DNA of 64,000 nt from Omphiscola glabra (Eukaryota > Mollusca > Gastropoda > Lymnaeidae), in NCBI GenBank assembly GCA_964017045.1, contig OZ024808.1:21011284-21075283 (forward strand), read 5' to 3'. Shown here in pieces: positions 21,801 through 33,235 of the stretch; position 1 is the first letter of the stretch; each line of letters starts with the position of its first letter. The notes under the pieces were generated by a model, which ran no database searches, was not told where the DNA came from, and was given only the letters and a program-made list of their open reading frames with translations. Position numbers and translations under genes: made by a program.

Positions 21801-24800
21801 CCTGTCCGAAGACCCCATGCCCGTAGTGGAGCTGAATGTTACAGGGGACGTTGTCTATCACCCAGGAGAGGACGCTGTTTTCAAGGTAACGCACTCGTTG
21901 TTCGCTCAGTATTTACGTGTGCCAAATAGAAAGTTAAAACACAAACAATGCGCTTTGCGTATTCATGAAATTTTCCATTTTATGCTTGTATTTTAACGCA
22001 ATAATATCTTCCTCATTTTCGACACAAATAAGTCCAAAGAAAAGTTAGTTTTATACACTAAGGCTTAATCGGGTGCACTTTTTTTTTTTATACTGGGTTC
22101 GTGTTTTTTGAGAAAATGACCGGTGGGTCCAAAGGTTAAAAAAAAAGGAAATATAATTAACTTCTTCTTTTTTAAAATATATGTCTGCCTTTAAACAATA
22201 GCCATACAGACAGTCCTACAGATAGTCCTACAGACAACCCTAAAACATATCCGCGGCTCTTTATTTATTAATTTAATAGTTACCTGCCCCTAAAAAAATT
22301 TTTTTAACCTGAGCTCACACGCCACTCATGGCAGCCTTTTTTCATTCAGTACTATTAATATAAACAGTTGGAATAAGGCGAGGGTGGTTTCAAAAAAGAA
22401 GAAGGAACACTCCAGAAGCAAAATGTACATACAAGATGTTCTGGTATGGCATCTTTCCGTCTACGAGAGACGATAGATTTATCTTTTCTGATTGCAGCTT
22501 TTTAAAAAAAAAAGATATTCTATGTCGATCCAAAATCCATTAATTTAGTTTTAAATACCGCACACTGTCGGAGAGAGAAAAAAGTTTGTTACACATTATA
22601 AAAGAACGTGCGTTAGATTTCTTTTTTTTAATTCAATGACTTTAACGTCCAACAATGGATGCAACGTCAAACTATGGATGTAACGTCAAACATAGGATGC
22701 AACGTCAAACAATGGATGCAACGTCAAACTATGGATGTAACGTCAAACAATGGATGCAACGTCAAACTATGGATGCAACGTCAAACAATGGATGCAACGT
22801 CAAACAATGGATGTAACGTCAAACTATGGATGCAACATCAAACTATGGATGTAACGCCAAACAATGGATGCAACGTCAAACAATGGATGCAACGTCAAAC
22901 AATGGATGTAACGTCAAACTATGGATGCAAAATCAAACTATACATGCAACGTCAAACAAGGGATGCAACGTCAAACTATGGATGCAACGTCAAACAATGG
23001 ATGCAACGTCAAACAATGGATGTAACGTCAAACAATGGATGCAACGTCAAACAATGGATGCAACGTCAAACTATGGATGTAACGTCAAACAATGGATGTA
23101 ACTTCAAACAATGGATATAACGTCAAACAGTGGATGTAACGTCAAACAATGGATGTAACGTCAAACCGTGGATACAACGTCAAACTATGGATGTAACGAC
23201 AAACAATGGATGCAACGTCAAACAATGGATGCAACGTCAAACAATGGATGTAACGTCAAACCATGGATGCATCGTCAAACAGTGGATGAGCTGATGTTGA
23301 AAACACTTTGTGGTAACAGAAGACTTGCTTTCAAAATTCCAAACCATGATAACTAAGCTGTTAGCGTCTGATGTGATGAATTAATTAAAGGCAAAACTAT
23401 GTTAATTAATTTTTAGGCACCCAAAGGGGATCGTAATATTATTTTTTTAAATTGTTTTATTGATAATAACAAATTAGTCATCGATTATGTTATAAGTAGA
23501 CATGGGCGTAGCGAAGATTAGTGCCACTCGGGAGAATCGGGGGGTAACAAACTTTTTTCCACACACGAAACACCGACCTTTTAAATTTACAAAACATTCG
23601 GATTTTTCATCTCCTTTTTTCATAAATATTTTTACACTATTGCGCGACGTGGTGATCAGTCAATTATTATAATGTTATGATTGCTGATAAAATTGTATTT
23701 GATTTTCTTTTTTAGAATAATCAATTTGAGTGCATTTTAGAGTATTCCGTAAAACTGACTATTCACAGAACATAATATTGTGAGAAGGCGAAATAAGCGC
23801 TATTATTTTTTAAATGTATAAATTCTTTATTCTAGCTTCGCTTTTGCTCGTGTGCTTCTTTCTTTCTGTCTGGGCGTGTGCCAAAAATCTTCGGACGGCT
23901 AATTGACCCACTCCCCGTCAACCTATCGAGCTCAAACTTGGAGCATAGCCTCGTCGCCGATGGCTACACATACTATCACATTTTTTAGCCTTACCCCAAA
24001 AACACCATCCTCCAAAAAGAATTTGTTCCTGTATTTCAAGGGGGAGATGAGGGAAGTATGCCGCATCTGATTTCACAAAATAAAATTCCCGATAACTGCG
24101 CTAATTGAGATTTAAAAAAAAAAAATCGCAAGTGCGGTTGATGGGTAATATTTTCTGTTTTTTTTCCTTAAATAGATAGTGAAATGAATGGGCGGTGAAA
24201 AAGCGGGTGGGACATTGGAATATTAATATAAAATAAAAAAGTAAAGACATTCATATGAAGGGTTTATAAGGAAAATAAAATTGCTTTCATGGTTTTTTCT
24301 AATTTTTATTTAAAACATCACAGATAACGAGTAATCAGCCAGATCATCCATCAGGAATGACTGCCCAGATGGAAGTGTACTCAAGTCTCGTGGACTTACA
24401 GACCGGAGAATTTGAGATGAGATCTCTCAAACACAATGCAAATACGTTTGTCGAGATTCTGGACGTGTAAGCTATGCTCACAGGGTGACCATTTAATGAT
24501 TGGAGTTGAGGCTAGAAAGGCATTTAAAATTCAATTCCTTAATATAAAAAAAGTTTGGGTGAATCTTCGTCCACGGTTGCTTGGCCGAGAAGCCGATTAC
24601 TTGCCCTTCTACTGTGAAACTAGAAGGCGATGTGTGGGGTCAATCTACTGAATAACGAGAGGGTGATTGAAGGCCAATCTACTGCATAACGAGAGGCCGA
24701 TTGAAGACCCCTTTCTAATCTGATCAAATAACTTATTCTTACTCCTAGTGTCTGTATTTATTTCTAGAAAGAGCGACGTGAATTCATCGGAGGCTACCGT

Positions 24801-27800
24801 GAGGATGAAGATGGCGGAGCGCATGAAGAGTGGTATTATCAAAGTCTCACTCTACAAATCACTGAATGGAAATGTTGTATTCTTCTTAATTGTAAGTAGA
24901 AGTGTTTCCATCAAATCACAAGCACTGTAAATAGTGAAACTATGGAAGACAGGCAATGGATTTACTTATTGACCAAATATATAAATTTTGGCCCGTGAGC
25001 AGGACAATTTTTGGCCCGTGAGCAGGACAATTTTTGGTCCGTGAGCAGGACAATTTTTGGCCCGTGAGCAGGACAATTTTTGGTCCGTGAGCAGGACAAT
25101 TTTTGGCCCGTGAGCAGGACAATTTTTGGTCCGAGAGCAGGACAATTTTTGGCCCGTGAGCAGGACAATTTTTGGTCCGTGAGCAGGACAACTCTTCTTA
25201 AGGTCTAAAAAAAACTATAAATGAATATTATATAATCCAGTAACTTACTATTGTTATTTGTTAAAAAAATATATATTTTGCTTAATATTTTTCTAGAAAT
25301 ATTTCAAAATATTTTTTTTTTTCGTGATTCTCCATTAGGTATAACAGTATGTTTCTTTTATGATTTCCGCTCTAGGAATATTCCATTATATTTGTGAGAC
25401 CATCCAACCAGACAGGCCCTTTCCCGCCCGGCTACATGCACATTGCGGTATCCCCACACGCTCAGAAAGAGGAGGACGGGAAAACGATTGCATCATGCAG
25501 GTCAACATAGTTATTCTTTCCGTCAGGTGAAACCGGGACTCGAATCCAATAAAAACATATTTTTTTTCAATGTTAAATTACGTTATAATTTTTAAAATAC
25601 TTAAACAATTGTTACCCATTTTACTATTAAATTTTAACAGAAATGTGAAGAAAAGAAGAAGAAAAAATGTGACCATGACATTCATTATCTAAGAAGGGAG
25701 TTAATTACCGTTTGTCAGTTCAGGGGGCATAGATTGTTCTACGCCATACGCCTGCATTACTTATGACGCTTTTAAATAGCGCCCAATAAAAATGATAAAT
25801 AAAATGATGTTCTTTAGGATGTAAGAAAAGCATTGACATTGGTTAGTTTTTTAAAACAAAAATTCAGGAGCAATAAAAAGTATATACAATATAGACAATA
25901 CGAGCTTTACAAGAGCCCTGCACTGATAGAAATGACATGCACCGCCAGCCATCCGTAGCACTGTCAGTCATCCGTCAGTCATTCGTTAGCACCGTCAGTC
26001 ATCCGTTAGCACCGTCAGTCATACGTCAGCCCCGTCGGCCATCCTTCAGCCAAATTGGCTTGTGGTTGAAGGACACCAGTGACCAAATCATGGCGATCAT
26101 TAGCGTGCCAACCTGCTCGCGAGTTTTAAAAAAACAAAAAAAAACCACTTTATATCAGGCCAGTTCAGATTTTCCTTACACGTGATGATGGCATCAGGCG
26201 CACTCTAGTTGTTGTCATGTCAAAGTTGCACAGTTCTCCCGTGTTCGTCCTGATGTGAAACATGCGATATCTGCCATGATCGGAATATAATACTCATGTT
26301 GATGGGAGCTTTTCGTTTGCTGGTTTTTTTGGGGTGGTTTTTTTAGAGGGTCCAATGTAGTGTTTCCTTGTTTGGTTTGGAGTTTCATTGAGATTCTTGT
26401 CTTCTACTTGGAGATTAGCGCCTACTCATGATTTCTGCAGTGCGAGCTGTCCTTTGCTCATGACATGACTTCTCATGACATGGCTTCTCGTGACATGGCT
26501 GCTAATGTCATGACTGCTCACGACAAGACTGCTCATGGCATGGCTGCTCATGGCATGGCTGCTCATGACATGGCTGCTCATGACATGACTGCTCATGACA
26601 TGACTGCTCACGACATGACTGAATACGTTGGCTGTTGCTGTCAGAAGTGCTTTATTCTAAAGTCTGCTGAATTTAATGCAATGACTACTTTTTCTTCTAC
26701 TTCTTCTTCCCTTCTCGCAACGATTCGCCCTGTCCATCGTACGTCACACATTTCCTTCACATGTTCATTGAAAAAGTTCTTGGAACCGGAAACTTGACAG
26801 CAGGTGTCAAGATCTCGACAGAGTTGAACACGGACACGATCGTCAAATCACGTGTAGTTTCGTTTCCTATTATTTGACTTTTCTTGTTGTCTGTAGTTCT
26901 ATTCCTGTTTGTTTGTTTTTTAAATAGAGGGGGTGCTACCTCACTCACGCATCATTAACTTATATTAGCGCTTGCCATCATCAGCCGGGCATCGTGATTA
27001 ACAGTCGTATGTAGTCTTGTTTCCTATTAGGTGTCGGCCACATGTCACCAGACTTTGTCCATACCTCTCAATGCTCACAGTATTTCTCGTCTCATGCTCC
27101 GCTCTTGCTGTTTGGAATCTTCATACTCGTCACTATTTGAAAATAAAAATGTTAAAAAGACAAGTTTTTAAGATCATAACACAGAAATCAAATACATTTT
27201 TTAAATGATGAATTATTTTGTTTTTAAAATGCCGTGAAGCGTTAACTAAAGCTAAAGAAACGGGTGAACTGTTAGAAACTCTAAACGATAAGTGCTCTAA
27301 TTAATTGTTTTTTTAAAATATATTTAGGTGCAGTTTTGAAAGATTTCTGTATTTATTTATACAATATCCTAACTCTAACATTCTTGTTAAAAATTACATT
27401 ATTAAACGTCAGTTCTTTAATAAAATGTGGTTGCTAATAAATGTTTAAAATACACGCATTGTTTAGTAAAGGATGCTCTACTGAAATAATTTCTGTTAAT
27501 GAATTGTTCGTGTTTTGTGCGTGTATGTTTTGTTTCGAGAATGTGTAGCTCTGTCTATGGACTTTCTATTTTGTGACTTATTTTGGGTATGGGAAATGTG
27601 CTATTGGTTTTTGATAGCGATGGTGGAGTAAGTCTATAATTGGAGTGTTAGAATTTCGGTGTTGTTAGTTTGCTAAAGAGACATTTGACACGAATCAATG
27701 GTTTTCTAAGTAACTGAATTTATCCTCCCCCCCCCCCCCCCCGTTTTCGAAGCTATTGAACTATGGTGAGATCATAACAGTTTCCTTTACTCAAAATAGA

Positions 27801-29277
27801 TCTCACTTCCCGTGTTTTGTTCAGTTTTGTTGCCCTACAGCTATTGGGAGTTTTCCTCTATTTGATTTACACTTTGAACACGTTGCTATAGGATGCCATT
27901 ATCTTATTTGTTATAGAATATTTGGCCACGTCAGACTGTTTAATAATTTTGCCTCCAATTTCAGCATCAACAAAACGTGCTCCATCACTTGCGAGGCTTT
28001 CGGTGAAGATGTTGAGAGTGTCGACTTCATTCGGGTCAATCCTGATGGCCTGCGTGTAGCGCTGGAACCAGGGCCTCTAATGTAATAGTAAATTAAATGA
28101 ACCATTCATTGAAAATGATCATTTTGATAATTAAAGAATTTTGATTGTAGCGTATAAATAATTATGTTATTTAATTTCATAAATAGGTTTTTTAATGTAA
28201 AGTTGAAGTCTGTTTATGTTGAGGGCTGGTGGTGAAATTTCAAGTAAAATTAAGTGAACATTTGAAAAGTTTGATAATTTAAAAATTATATCCCTATAGA
28301 CAGTGGTTTAGGAAAGGTATGCGTAGAGGGCGGGGGGGGGGGGGGGTTGGAATTATCCTTTATATGTAGGGGTGGGTTTTTTAGCCAACCGCAGAGTTTT
28401 TTTTTTTCGTGAACCCTATCTAGGCCACTGACAATGAAACATTTAAAATACCATTGGATATTTCCTTCCCTTTATTCAACTCTATATGGATTAGTTCCCG
28501 CAATGCAGCCAATTCCAAATATTCAATGTTGAATACCATCTCTCTGATGGTGGACGAATCCTCCAACACGGACGTGACGTATATATGTGTGGCAACCAGC
28601 CGGCTGGGCAAACAGGCGTTTCACTACTTTGCTGTGAAGCCTTACATTCCCGTTAAAATCATCCCGGAAAAGTCATCCATCTTCTCAGAGAATGTAAGGA
28701 AATGTATTCTCTGTTATTCGTTTTTAATGATGTCGAGCAATAAAACAAACTCATCATTATACTTTTTTAAATGTTATTTTTAAAGTAATATACAACGGTA
28801 TCAGTTAAATTGTTTGGGTAGAGGTATATAAAAAATTTGATAAATATAACAATGAGATATAGCGCATTGAGCAGCCCATCTAATTAACTTACTTAAGTCT
28901 CAGACAATGAAGATTACAATGCTGGTGTGTTTTTTTGTCGTTAAAATTCGTTTTTTCTGGTTATATCTCAAGTAATGCTTACGTTTTGCTCTACCAAACA
29001 GGGCGAACTGAACATAACATGCACGGCCACTGGTAGGCCGCAGCCCAACATTACTTTCCAGGCTGTCACTTCCGGAGGTGAATGGTATTACGCCTACGAC
29101 CCGGATACCGTGTCGCATCTCGGTAACGACGCGTACGCCGCCACCAAGCTGATCGACTACGACCAGGCCACGATGGGGAAACTGGCATTGGTCTCCTGCA
29201 CGGCTACGGGCGTCAAGGGGACGATCGATGAGATGTACGATTACTTCAACTTCGTCATCCCAAGTTCATTAAATTAG
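15891..29277 (+). CDS. Secreted Ig-domain protein, 12 exons, 540 aa
   Basis: Coding exons: 15891-15968, 16912-16995, 18508-18688, 19214-19275, 20353-20447, 21747-21885, 24324-24466, 24768-24891, 25376-25500, 27965-28081, 28495-28693 and 29002-29277. All introns are GT-AG and every join keeps phase (0,0,1,0,2,0,2,0,2,2,0). Residues 1-19 are a signal peptide (MILAVVSILVVVLGGIAGG). Residues 27-54 (LSALEDQLKELDSGLDKAL onward) look like a short coiled coil. About 55-305 is beta-rich with N-glycosylation sequons and few Cys (C74, C163), perhaps two divergent Ig-like sandwiches. Ig domain 3 has C353 and YICVA C414; Ig domain 4 has C456 (ITCTATG) and C515 (LVSCTATG). There is no transmembrane segment, and the stop follows the last Ig strand, so the protein is probably secreted into haemolymph. 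It resembles snail Ig-type defence proteins but has no fibrinogen or lectin domain. Function is unknown. Exons 4 and 5 are the least certain. Confidence 0.82.
16070..16140. repeat. Short tandem repeat, 15-bp unit, intron 1 of the Ig gene
   Basis: About five units of 'tgatatattgtatga' type lie in the first intron. Confidence 0.85.
16996..18507. other. Intron 2 of the Ig gene, no further feature
   Basis: AT-rich intron with a G-run at about 17272-17288, a short duplication of 'aggatcattgcaaagatcct' type near 17100, and A-runs near 18055. No embedded gene is visible. Confidence 0.6.
19748..19900. repeat. Minisatellite, 36-bp unit, about 4 copies, intron 4 of the Ig gene
   Basis: Units carry 'aacgctgccgtggtcttcct' and 'gaccctgaaaccgc'. 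The 36-bp period keeps minus-strand frames open, but these are not genes. Confidence 0.9.
21170..21605 (+). mobile_element. 3' tail of a non-LTR retrotransposon, copy 2, intron 5 of the Ig gene
   Basis: In shifting frames it reads NIPTIQGFKT, then KTHLFKFCYATHSLTDKQ and ILLSAVDG, a decayed LINE reverse-transcriptase C terminus. It continues to 'agcttagccttaggctgggg', 'tactgcgctata' and a TAA-rich tail. It parallels 13270-13600. Confidence 0.75.
22654..23290. repeat. Minisatellite, 19-bp unit, about 33 copies, intron 6 of the Ig gene
   Basis: Units are of the type 'atggatgcaacgtcaaaca', with c/t and a/t variants. Three units make 57 nt, so plus-strand frames such as MDVTSNNGCNVKQWMQRQT stay open without being genes. 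Confidence 0.97.
23820..24240 (+). mobile_element. Dispersed repeat family R1, copy 1, intron 6 of the Ig gene
   Basis: Landmarks in order: 'cggacggctaattgacccac', 'cgtcaacctatcgagct', 'aaacttgg', 'ataactgcgcta', 'cgcaagtgcg' and 'ggaatattaatat'. The same order occurs at 44200-44520 and 62940-63345, with a truncated 5' piece at 31255-31330. The class is unknown; no terminal repeats or coding sequence were seen. A start-like fragment of the 3803 element lies just upstream at about 23505. Confidence 0.75.
24988..25195. repeat. Minisatellite, 23-bp unit, 9 copies, intron 8 of the Ig gene
   Basis: Units carry 'ggcccgtgagcaggacaatt' plus TTT. They occupy nearly half of the 484-bp intron between exons 8 and 9. 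Confidence 0.97.
25930..26045. repeat. Minisatellite, about 20-bp unit, about 5 copies, intron 9 of the Ig gene
   Basis: Units of 'accgtcagtcatccgttagc' type with drift. Confidence 0.85.
26456..26625. repeat. Minisatellite, 15-bp unit, about 11 copies, intron 9 of the Ig gene
   Basis: Units are 'catgacatggctgct' and variants. The period of 15 keeps frames open on both strands (TAHDM / MSSHV); these are not coding. Confidence 0.95.
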
Positions 29278-29634
29278 AACATCGATGGGTTGTATTCATC
29301 AAGTGGTGTTACTGCGAAAGAGGAAATGTTTCTAAAGAATAGTCCTTTTTAACATTTGTGTTTTGATTTTCTGAAAGACTAGGAAAACAATTTACAAAAA
29401 TTGATTATTACGTATTGCCATACAAAATTTGATAACACGGATAATTTAAGTCATCAATAATCCTTAATTAAAGGCACCCTTTCTAGTGTTACAGGTTATA
29501 GTCTTGTATTTTTTTTCTCATATTTTTGTTATAAAAATACATATTTATTATTTATCTGGTCTGTTGAAGACATTTCGTCTCCGGCCGACTCCGTGTAGAA
29601 AGAATCTAAATGGTATTCTCTATGACTTAAGAAA

Positions 29635-29640
29635 AATAAA
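29635..29640 (+). terminator. Possible polyadenylation signal of the Ig gene
   Basis: AATAAA lies about 360 nt after the stop at 29277. A second AATAAA lies at 29831-29836. Either could serve. Confidence 0.4.
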
Positions 29641-29696
29641 CTATACAATTCACATATATATACTAATCACTACACACTTGAAGTTGTTGTAAGACT

Positions 29697-29790
29697 GTAG
29701 AGTAGTTTTTCGAGTAGTTGTCCGAGTAGTTTTCCGAGTAGTTTTCTGAGCAGTATTCCAAGTAGATTTCCGAGTAGTTTTCCGAGAAGT
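29697..29790. repeat. Short tandem repeat, 17-18 bp, about 5 copies
   Basis: Repeats of 'gagtagttttccgagtag' type with drift, downstream of the Ig gene. Confidence 0.8.
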
Positions 29791-30249
29791 TTACCAACTT
29801 CATTGAAATGCCATAAGTCCTAATATAAAAAATAAAGTTTGATCTCTTTGATTCAGCGATTTGATTTGTTGCTTTTTCTGTTAAGATAAGTTGAATTTCT
29901 TCTCCGTCATCTTTGTCTTTTCACCTTGCTATTTATAATATCTGTCAACGCCTTCCTGGATCTAGCAGACTTCTTTATATCGTTCAAACATTATCCAATT
30001 TCATTTTCACACATTTACCGTTTCATTCAGTAGTTTAAACATATCTTTTGTAACAAATGAAGCCAGTCTGTGTTTTATCAATAGAAAATAACATGGTCGG
30101 ATTTACTGAAAATTGACGTAAATAAAACGGTAGAATTGTTGTCATTCGTTGAATTACTTCCTTATGTAATCTTTGAAACATTACATAATTGGACGGACAC
30201 ATTTCATCAGAGGCTAAACTCTAATAAGCAAAATATGCTATACGCCAAA

Positions 30250-31075
30250 CATGCAACAAGCCAAACATGCAGTAAGCGATGTATGCAGTAAATCATACAT
30301 GCAGTAAGCCATGCATGTCATAAACCATAAATTCAGTAAGCCATACATTCAGTAAGTCATACATGCAGTTAGTCATACATATAATAAGCCATATATGCAA
30401 CAAGCTATCCATGCAATAAGCTATACATGCAATAAGCCATATATGCAATTAGCCATACATGCAATACGCCATATATGCAATTAGCAATACATGAAAAGCC
30501 ATACATGCAATAAGCCATACTTGCAGTAAGCCATACATGCAATAAGCCATACATGCAGTAAGCAATACATGCAGTAAGCCATACATGTAGTGAGCCATAC
30601 ATGCAGTAAGCCTTACATGCAGTAAGCCATACATGTAATAAGCCATACATGCAGTAAGCCATACATGCAATAAGCCATACATGCAGTAAGCTATATATGT
30701 AGTACGCCATAGATGAGGTAAGTCATACATGCAGTAAGCCATACTTGCAGTAAGCCATACATGCAGTAAGCTATACATGCAATAAGCCATACTTGCAGTA
30801 AGCCATACATGCAATAAGCCATACATGCAGTAAGCCATACATGCAGTAAGCCATACATGCAATAAGCCATACATGCAGTAAGCTATATATGCAGTACGCC
30901 ATAGATGAGGTAAGTCATACATGCAGTAAGCCATACTTGCAGTAAGCCATATATGCAGTAAGCTATACATGCAATAAGCCATACTTGCAGTAAGACATAC
31001 ATGCAATAAGCCATACATGCAGTAAGCCATACATGCATTAAGCCATACATGCAGTAAGCCAGACATGTATTAAGT
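30250..31075. repeat. Minisatellite, 16-bp unit, about 50 copies, with higher-order period
   Basis: Units are 'taagccatacatgcag' and variants. Two variant-rich blocks (starting near 30689 and 30881) are 192 bp apart, exactly 12 units, and share the same order of variants. This indicates a higher-order duplication inside the array. The minus-strand 205-aa frame (MAYCMYGLLHVWLTAC) is an artefact. Confidence 0.97.
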
Positions 31076-31254
31076 CAAAATTCTTTATTGAACTATTTGA
31101 GCAAAGGTTTTCTTTGATATCGGTAAAATGTTGTAAGTGGGGGAGGAAGGAAAAAAGTGTGGTTGGGAGAGGGGATGGGCTTACGCAAATCAATAAATAT
31201 TTGAATAATCAAATTATTCACATTTTCCATTGATCCTATGCTTTTAAAATCCTT

Positions 31255-31330
31255 TATATTGACTTCACTTTTGTTCTTGGCTGTAGCTGGCTGGCAGGAA
31301 AAATGTTCGGACGGCTAATGTTCTTTTAGT
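31255..31330 (+). mobile_element. Dispersed repeat family R1, truncated copy
   Basis: It contains 'ctggctggcagg' and 'tgttcggacggctaat', matching the 5' part of the repeats at 23820 and 62940, then stops. Confidence 0.5.
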
Positions 31331-31656
31331 ATATTGTTTTAGCCGGTGACCACACAAAAATAGTTTGACAACTCCATTTGAGGTCACGACACATTGCCCG
31401 GTAACCTGTAGCTTGATTATTCCTAGATGGTCATATGTGAAACTATCTTTATATTTAATAGTGTGTTATTTTACTTCCAAAATATCCTAGTAAGACATAT
31501 AATTATACGGATACATGTATTGACATTTCTAACCGACCCTTAGAAGTGTAAGAGATGTTTTTTCTAGCAGCGGCAAATTTCCGATGATTGCATAACAAGT
31601 ATATTATTAGCTAATTATTTGTTACTCTGGATACGTAGGAGGAAATGAAGCAACTA

Positions 31657-32250
31657 GTAACAAGTGACCAAGTAGTACCAAGTGACCAAGTAGCACCAAG
31701 TGACCAAGTAGCACCAAGTGACCAAGTAGCACCAAGTGACCAAGTAGCACCAAGTGACCAAGTAGCACCAAGTGACCAAGTAGCACCAAGTGACCAAGTA
31801 GCACCAAGTGACCAAGTAGCACCGAGTGACCAAGTAGCACCAAGTGACCAAGTAGCACCAAGTGACCAAGTAGCACCAAGTGACCAAGTAGCACCAAGTG
31901 ACCAAGTAGCACCAAGTGACCAAGTAGCACCAAGTGACCAAGTAGCACCGAGTGACCAAGTAGCACCAAGTGACCAAGTAGCACCAAGTGACCAAGTAGC
32001 ACCAAGTGACCAAGTAGCACCAAGTGACCAAGTAGCACCAAGTGACCAAGTAGCACCAAGTGACCAAGTAGCACCAAGTGACCAAGTAGCACCAAGTGAC
32101 CAAGTAGCACCAAGTGACCAAGTAGCACTAAGTGACCAAGTAGCACCAAGTGACCAAGTAGCACCAAGTGACCAAGTAACACCAGGTGACCAAGTAGCAC
32201 CAGGTGACCAAGTAGCACCAAGTGACCAAGTAGCACGAAGTGACCAAGTC
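31657..32250. repeat. Minisatellite, 18-bp unit, about 33 copies, very homogeneous
   Basis: Unit 'accaagtgaccaagtagc' is nearly invariant across the array. Its sister array at 45953-46552 has a different consensus. Both strands are open (SDQVAP and LLGHLV) only because 18 is divisible by 3. Confidence 0.98.
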
Positions 32251-33235
32251 TCTTAAAAAACCTTAATATAGTTTTAAATATTTAATAGACCATATTTATT
32301 GAAGAACAATAAAAACAAAATCTTTTTTTTAGCTTGATTCAATTGATAATTTATTTTTAATCAAATTAATTTTGTCCCGTTTTCCGTGGATTAAAAAAAA
32401 ACACGGGAAATGAGAACATTTAGTTGTGCTGATCATTTGGACAAATGCAAGGTACAAAGTTATCAACATATCTTATTTGTTTTGATATTTCCAAACAAAA
32501 TTTCATTTTACCAACATGCATATTCTGGGAATGGCATGATTTCTCGCCCCTTGAAGGTCAACGGCTGATACTTTGGCCACTGTGTCCACTTTTTGGCCTT
32601 GCCATGCAACATTGAGCCTTCAAAAGTTCAAGATTTGGGTACGAAGTGAACATGCGTACCGCCGTGTCTGGGGGCTGATGTGTAATGGAAGGTATTCAGG
32701 TCCTCGTTCTTGTCTAGCCTGCTGTTGTAGAACTTAGTATGTGAAGTGTTACGCATCTGAATTACCGACATCTGGTGTTAGCGATTAACATACAAAACGG
32801 ATATTATTTGCTATTTATTTTTTTTTTACTGAATGATTCAAACAAAATTATTTTATAGATTTTTGTTTTTAAATATAGGTCTCTTTTCTTCCATTACAAC
32901 AACTAACAATATTTAATACTATCAAATTATACAATGACAAAGTTATCATAATCTAGAATCGTCAAGAAACATAAAACATAGTAACCACTAGCTCCATGGC
33001 TGTTCACAAAATCAAAGGATAAATGACTGATGTCGTTTAAACAGTTAATATATAATTTACATCACTATTTAGTCAAAAGTATATTTTTAGCCATTCGATG
33101 ATCACGTCATGTTTTCGCAGAACAAGTAAATTGTGTCTAAAATGTGTCTGATGTGTCTGAAACGTTGTGTCTCTAACTGAAATAGTTTTGAGCTGTTACA
33201 AGAATCCATTCTTACCTCATGAAAAAAACATTTTT

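Noticed and set aside
22659..23356. Plus-strand frames of up to 153 codons
   Set aside because: Artefacts of the 19-bp array in intron 6 of the Ig gene.
30405..31066. 205-codon minus-strand frame rich in MAYCMYGLLHV
   Set aside because: Product of the 16-bp array (three units make 48 nt). The repetitive peptide is an artefact.
31622..32256. Open frames of over 200 codons on both strands
   Set aside because: They lie wholly in an 18-bp tandem array; a period divisible by 3 keeps all frames free of stops. No domain or splice context.
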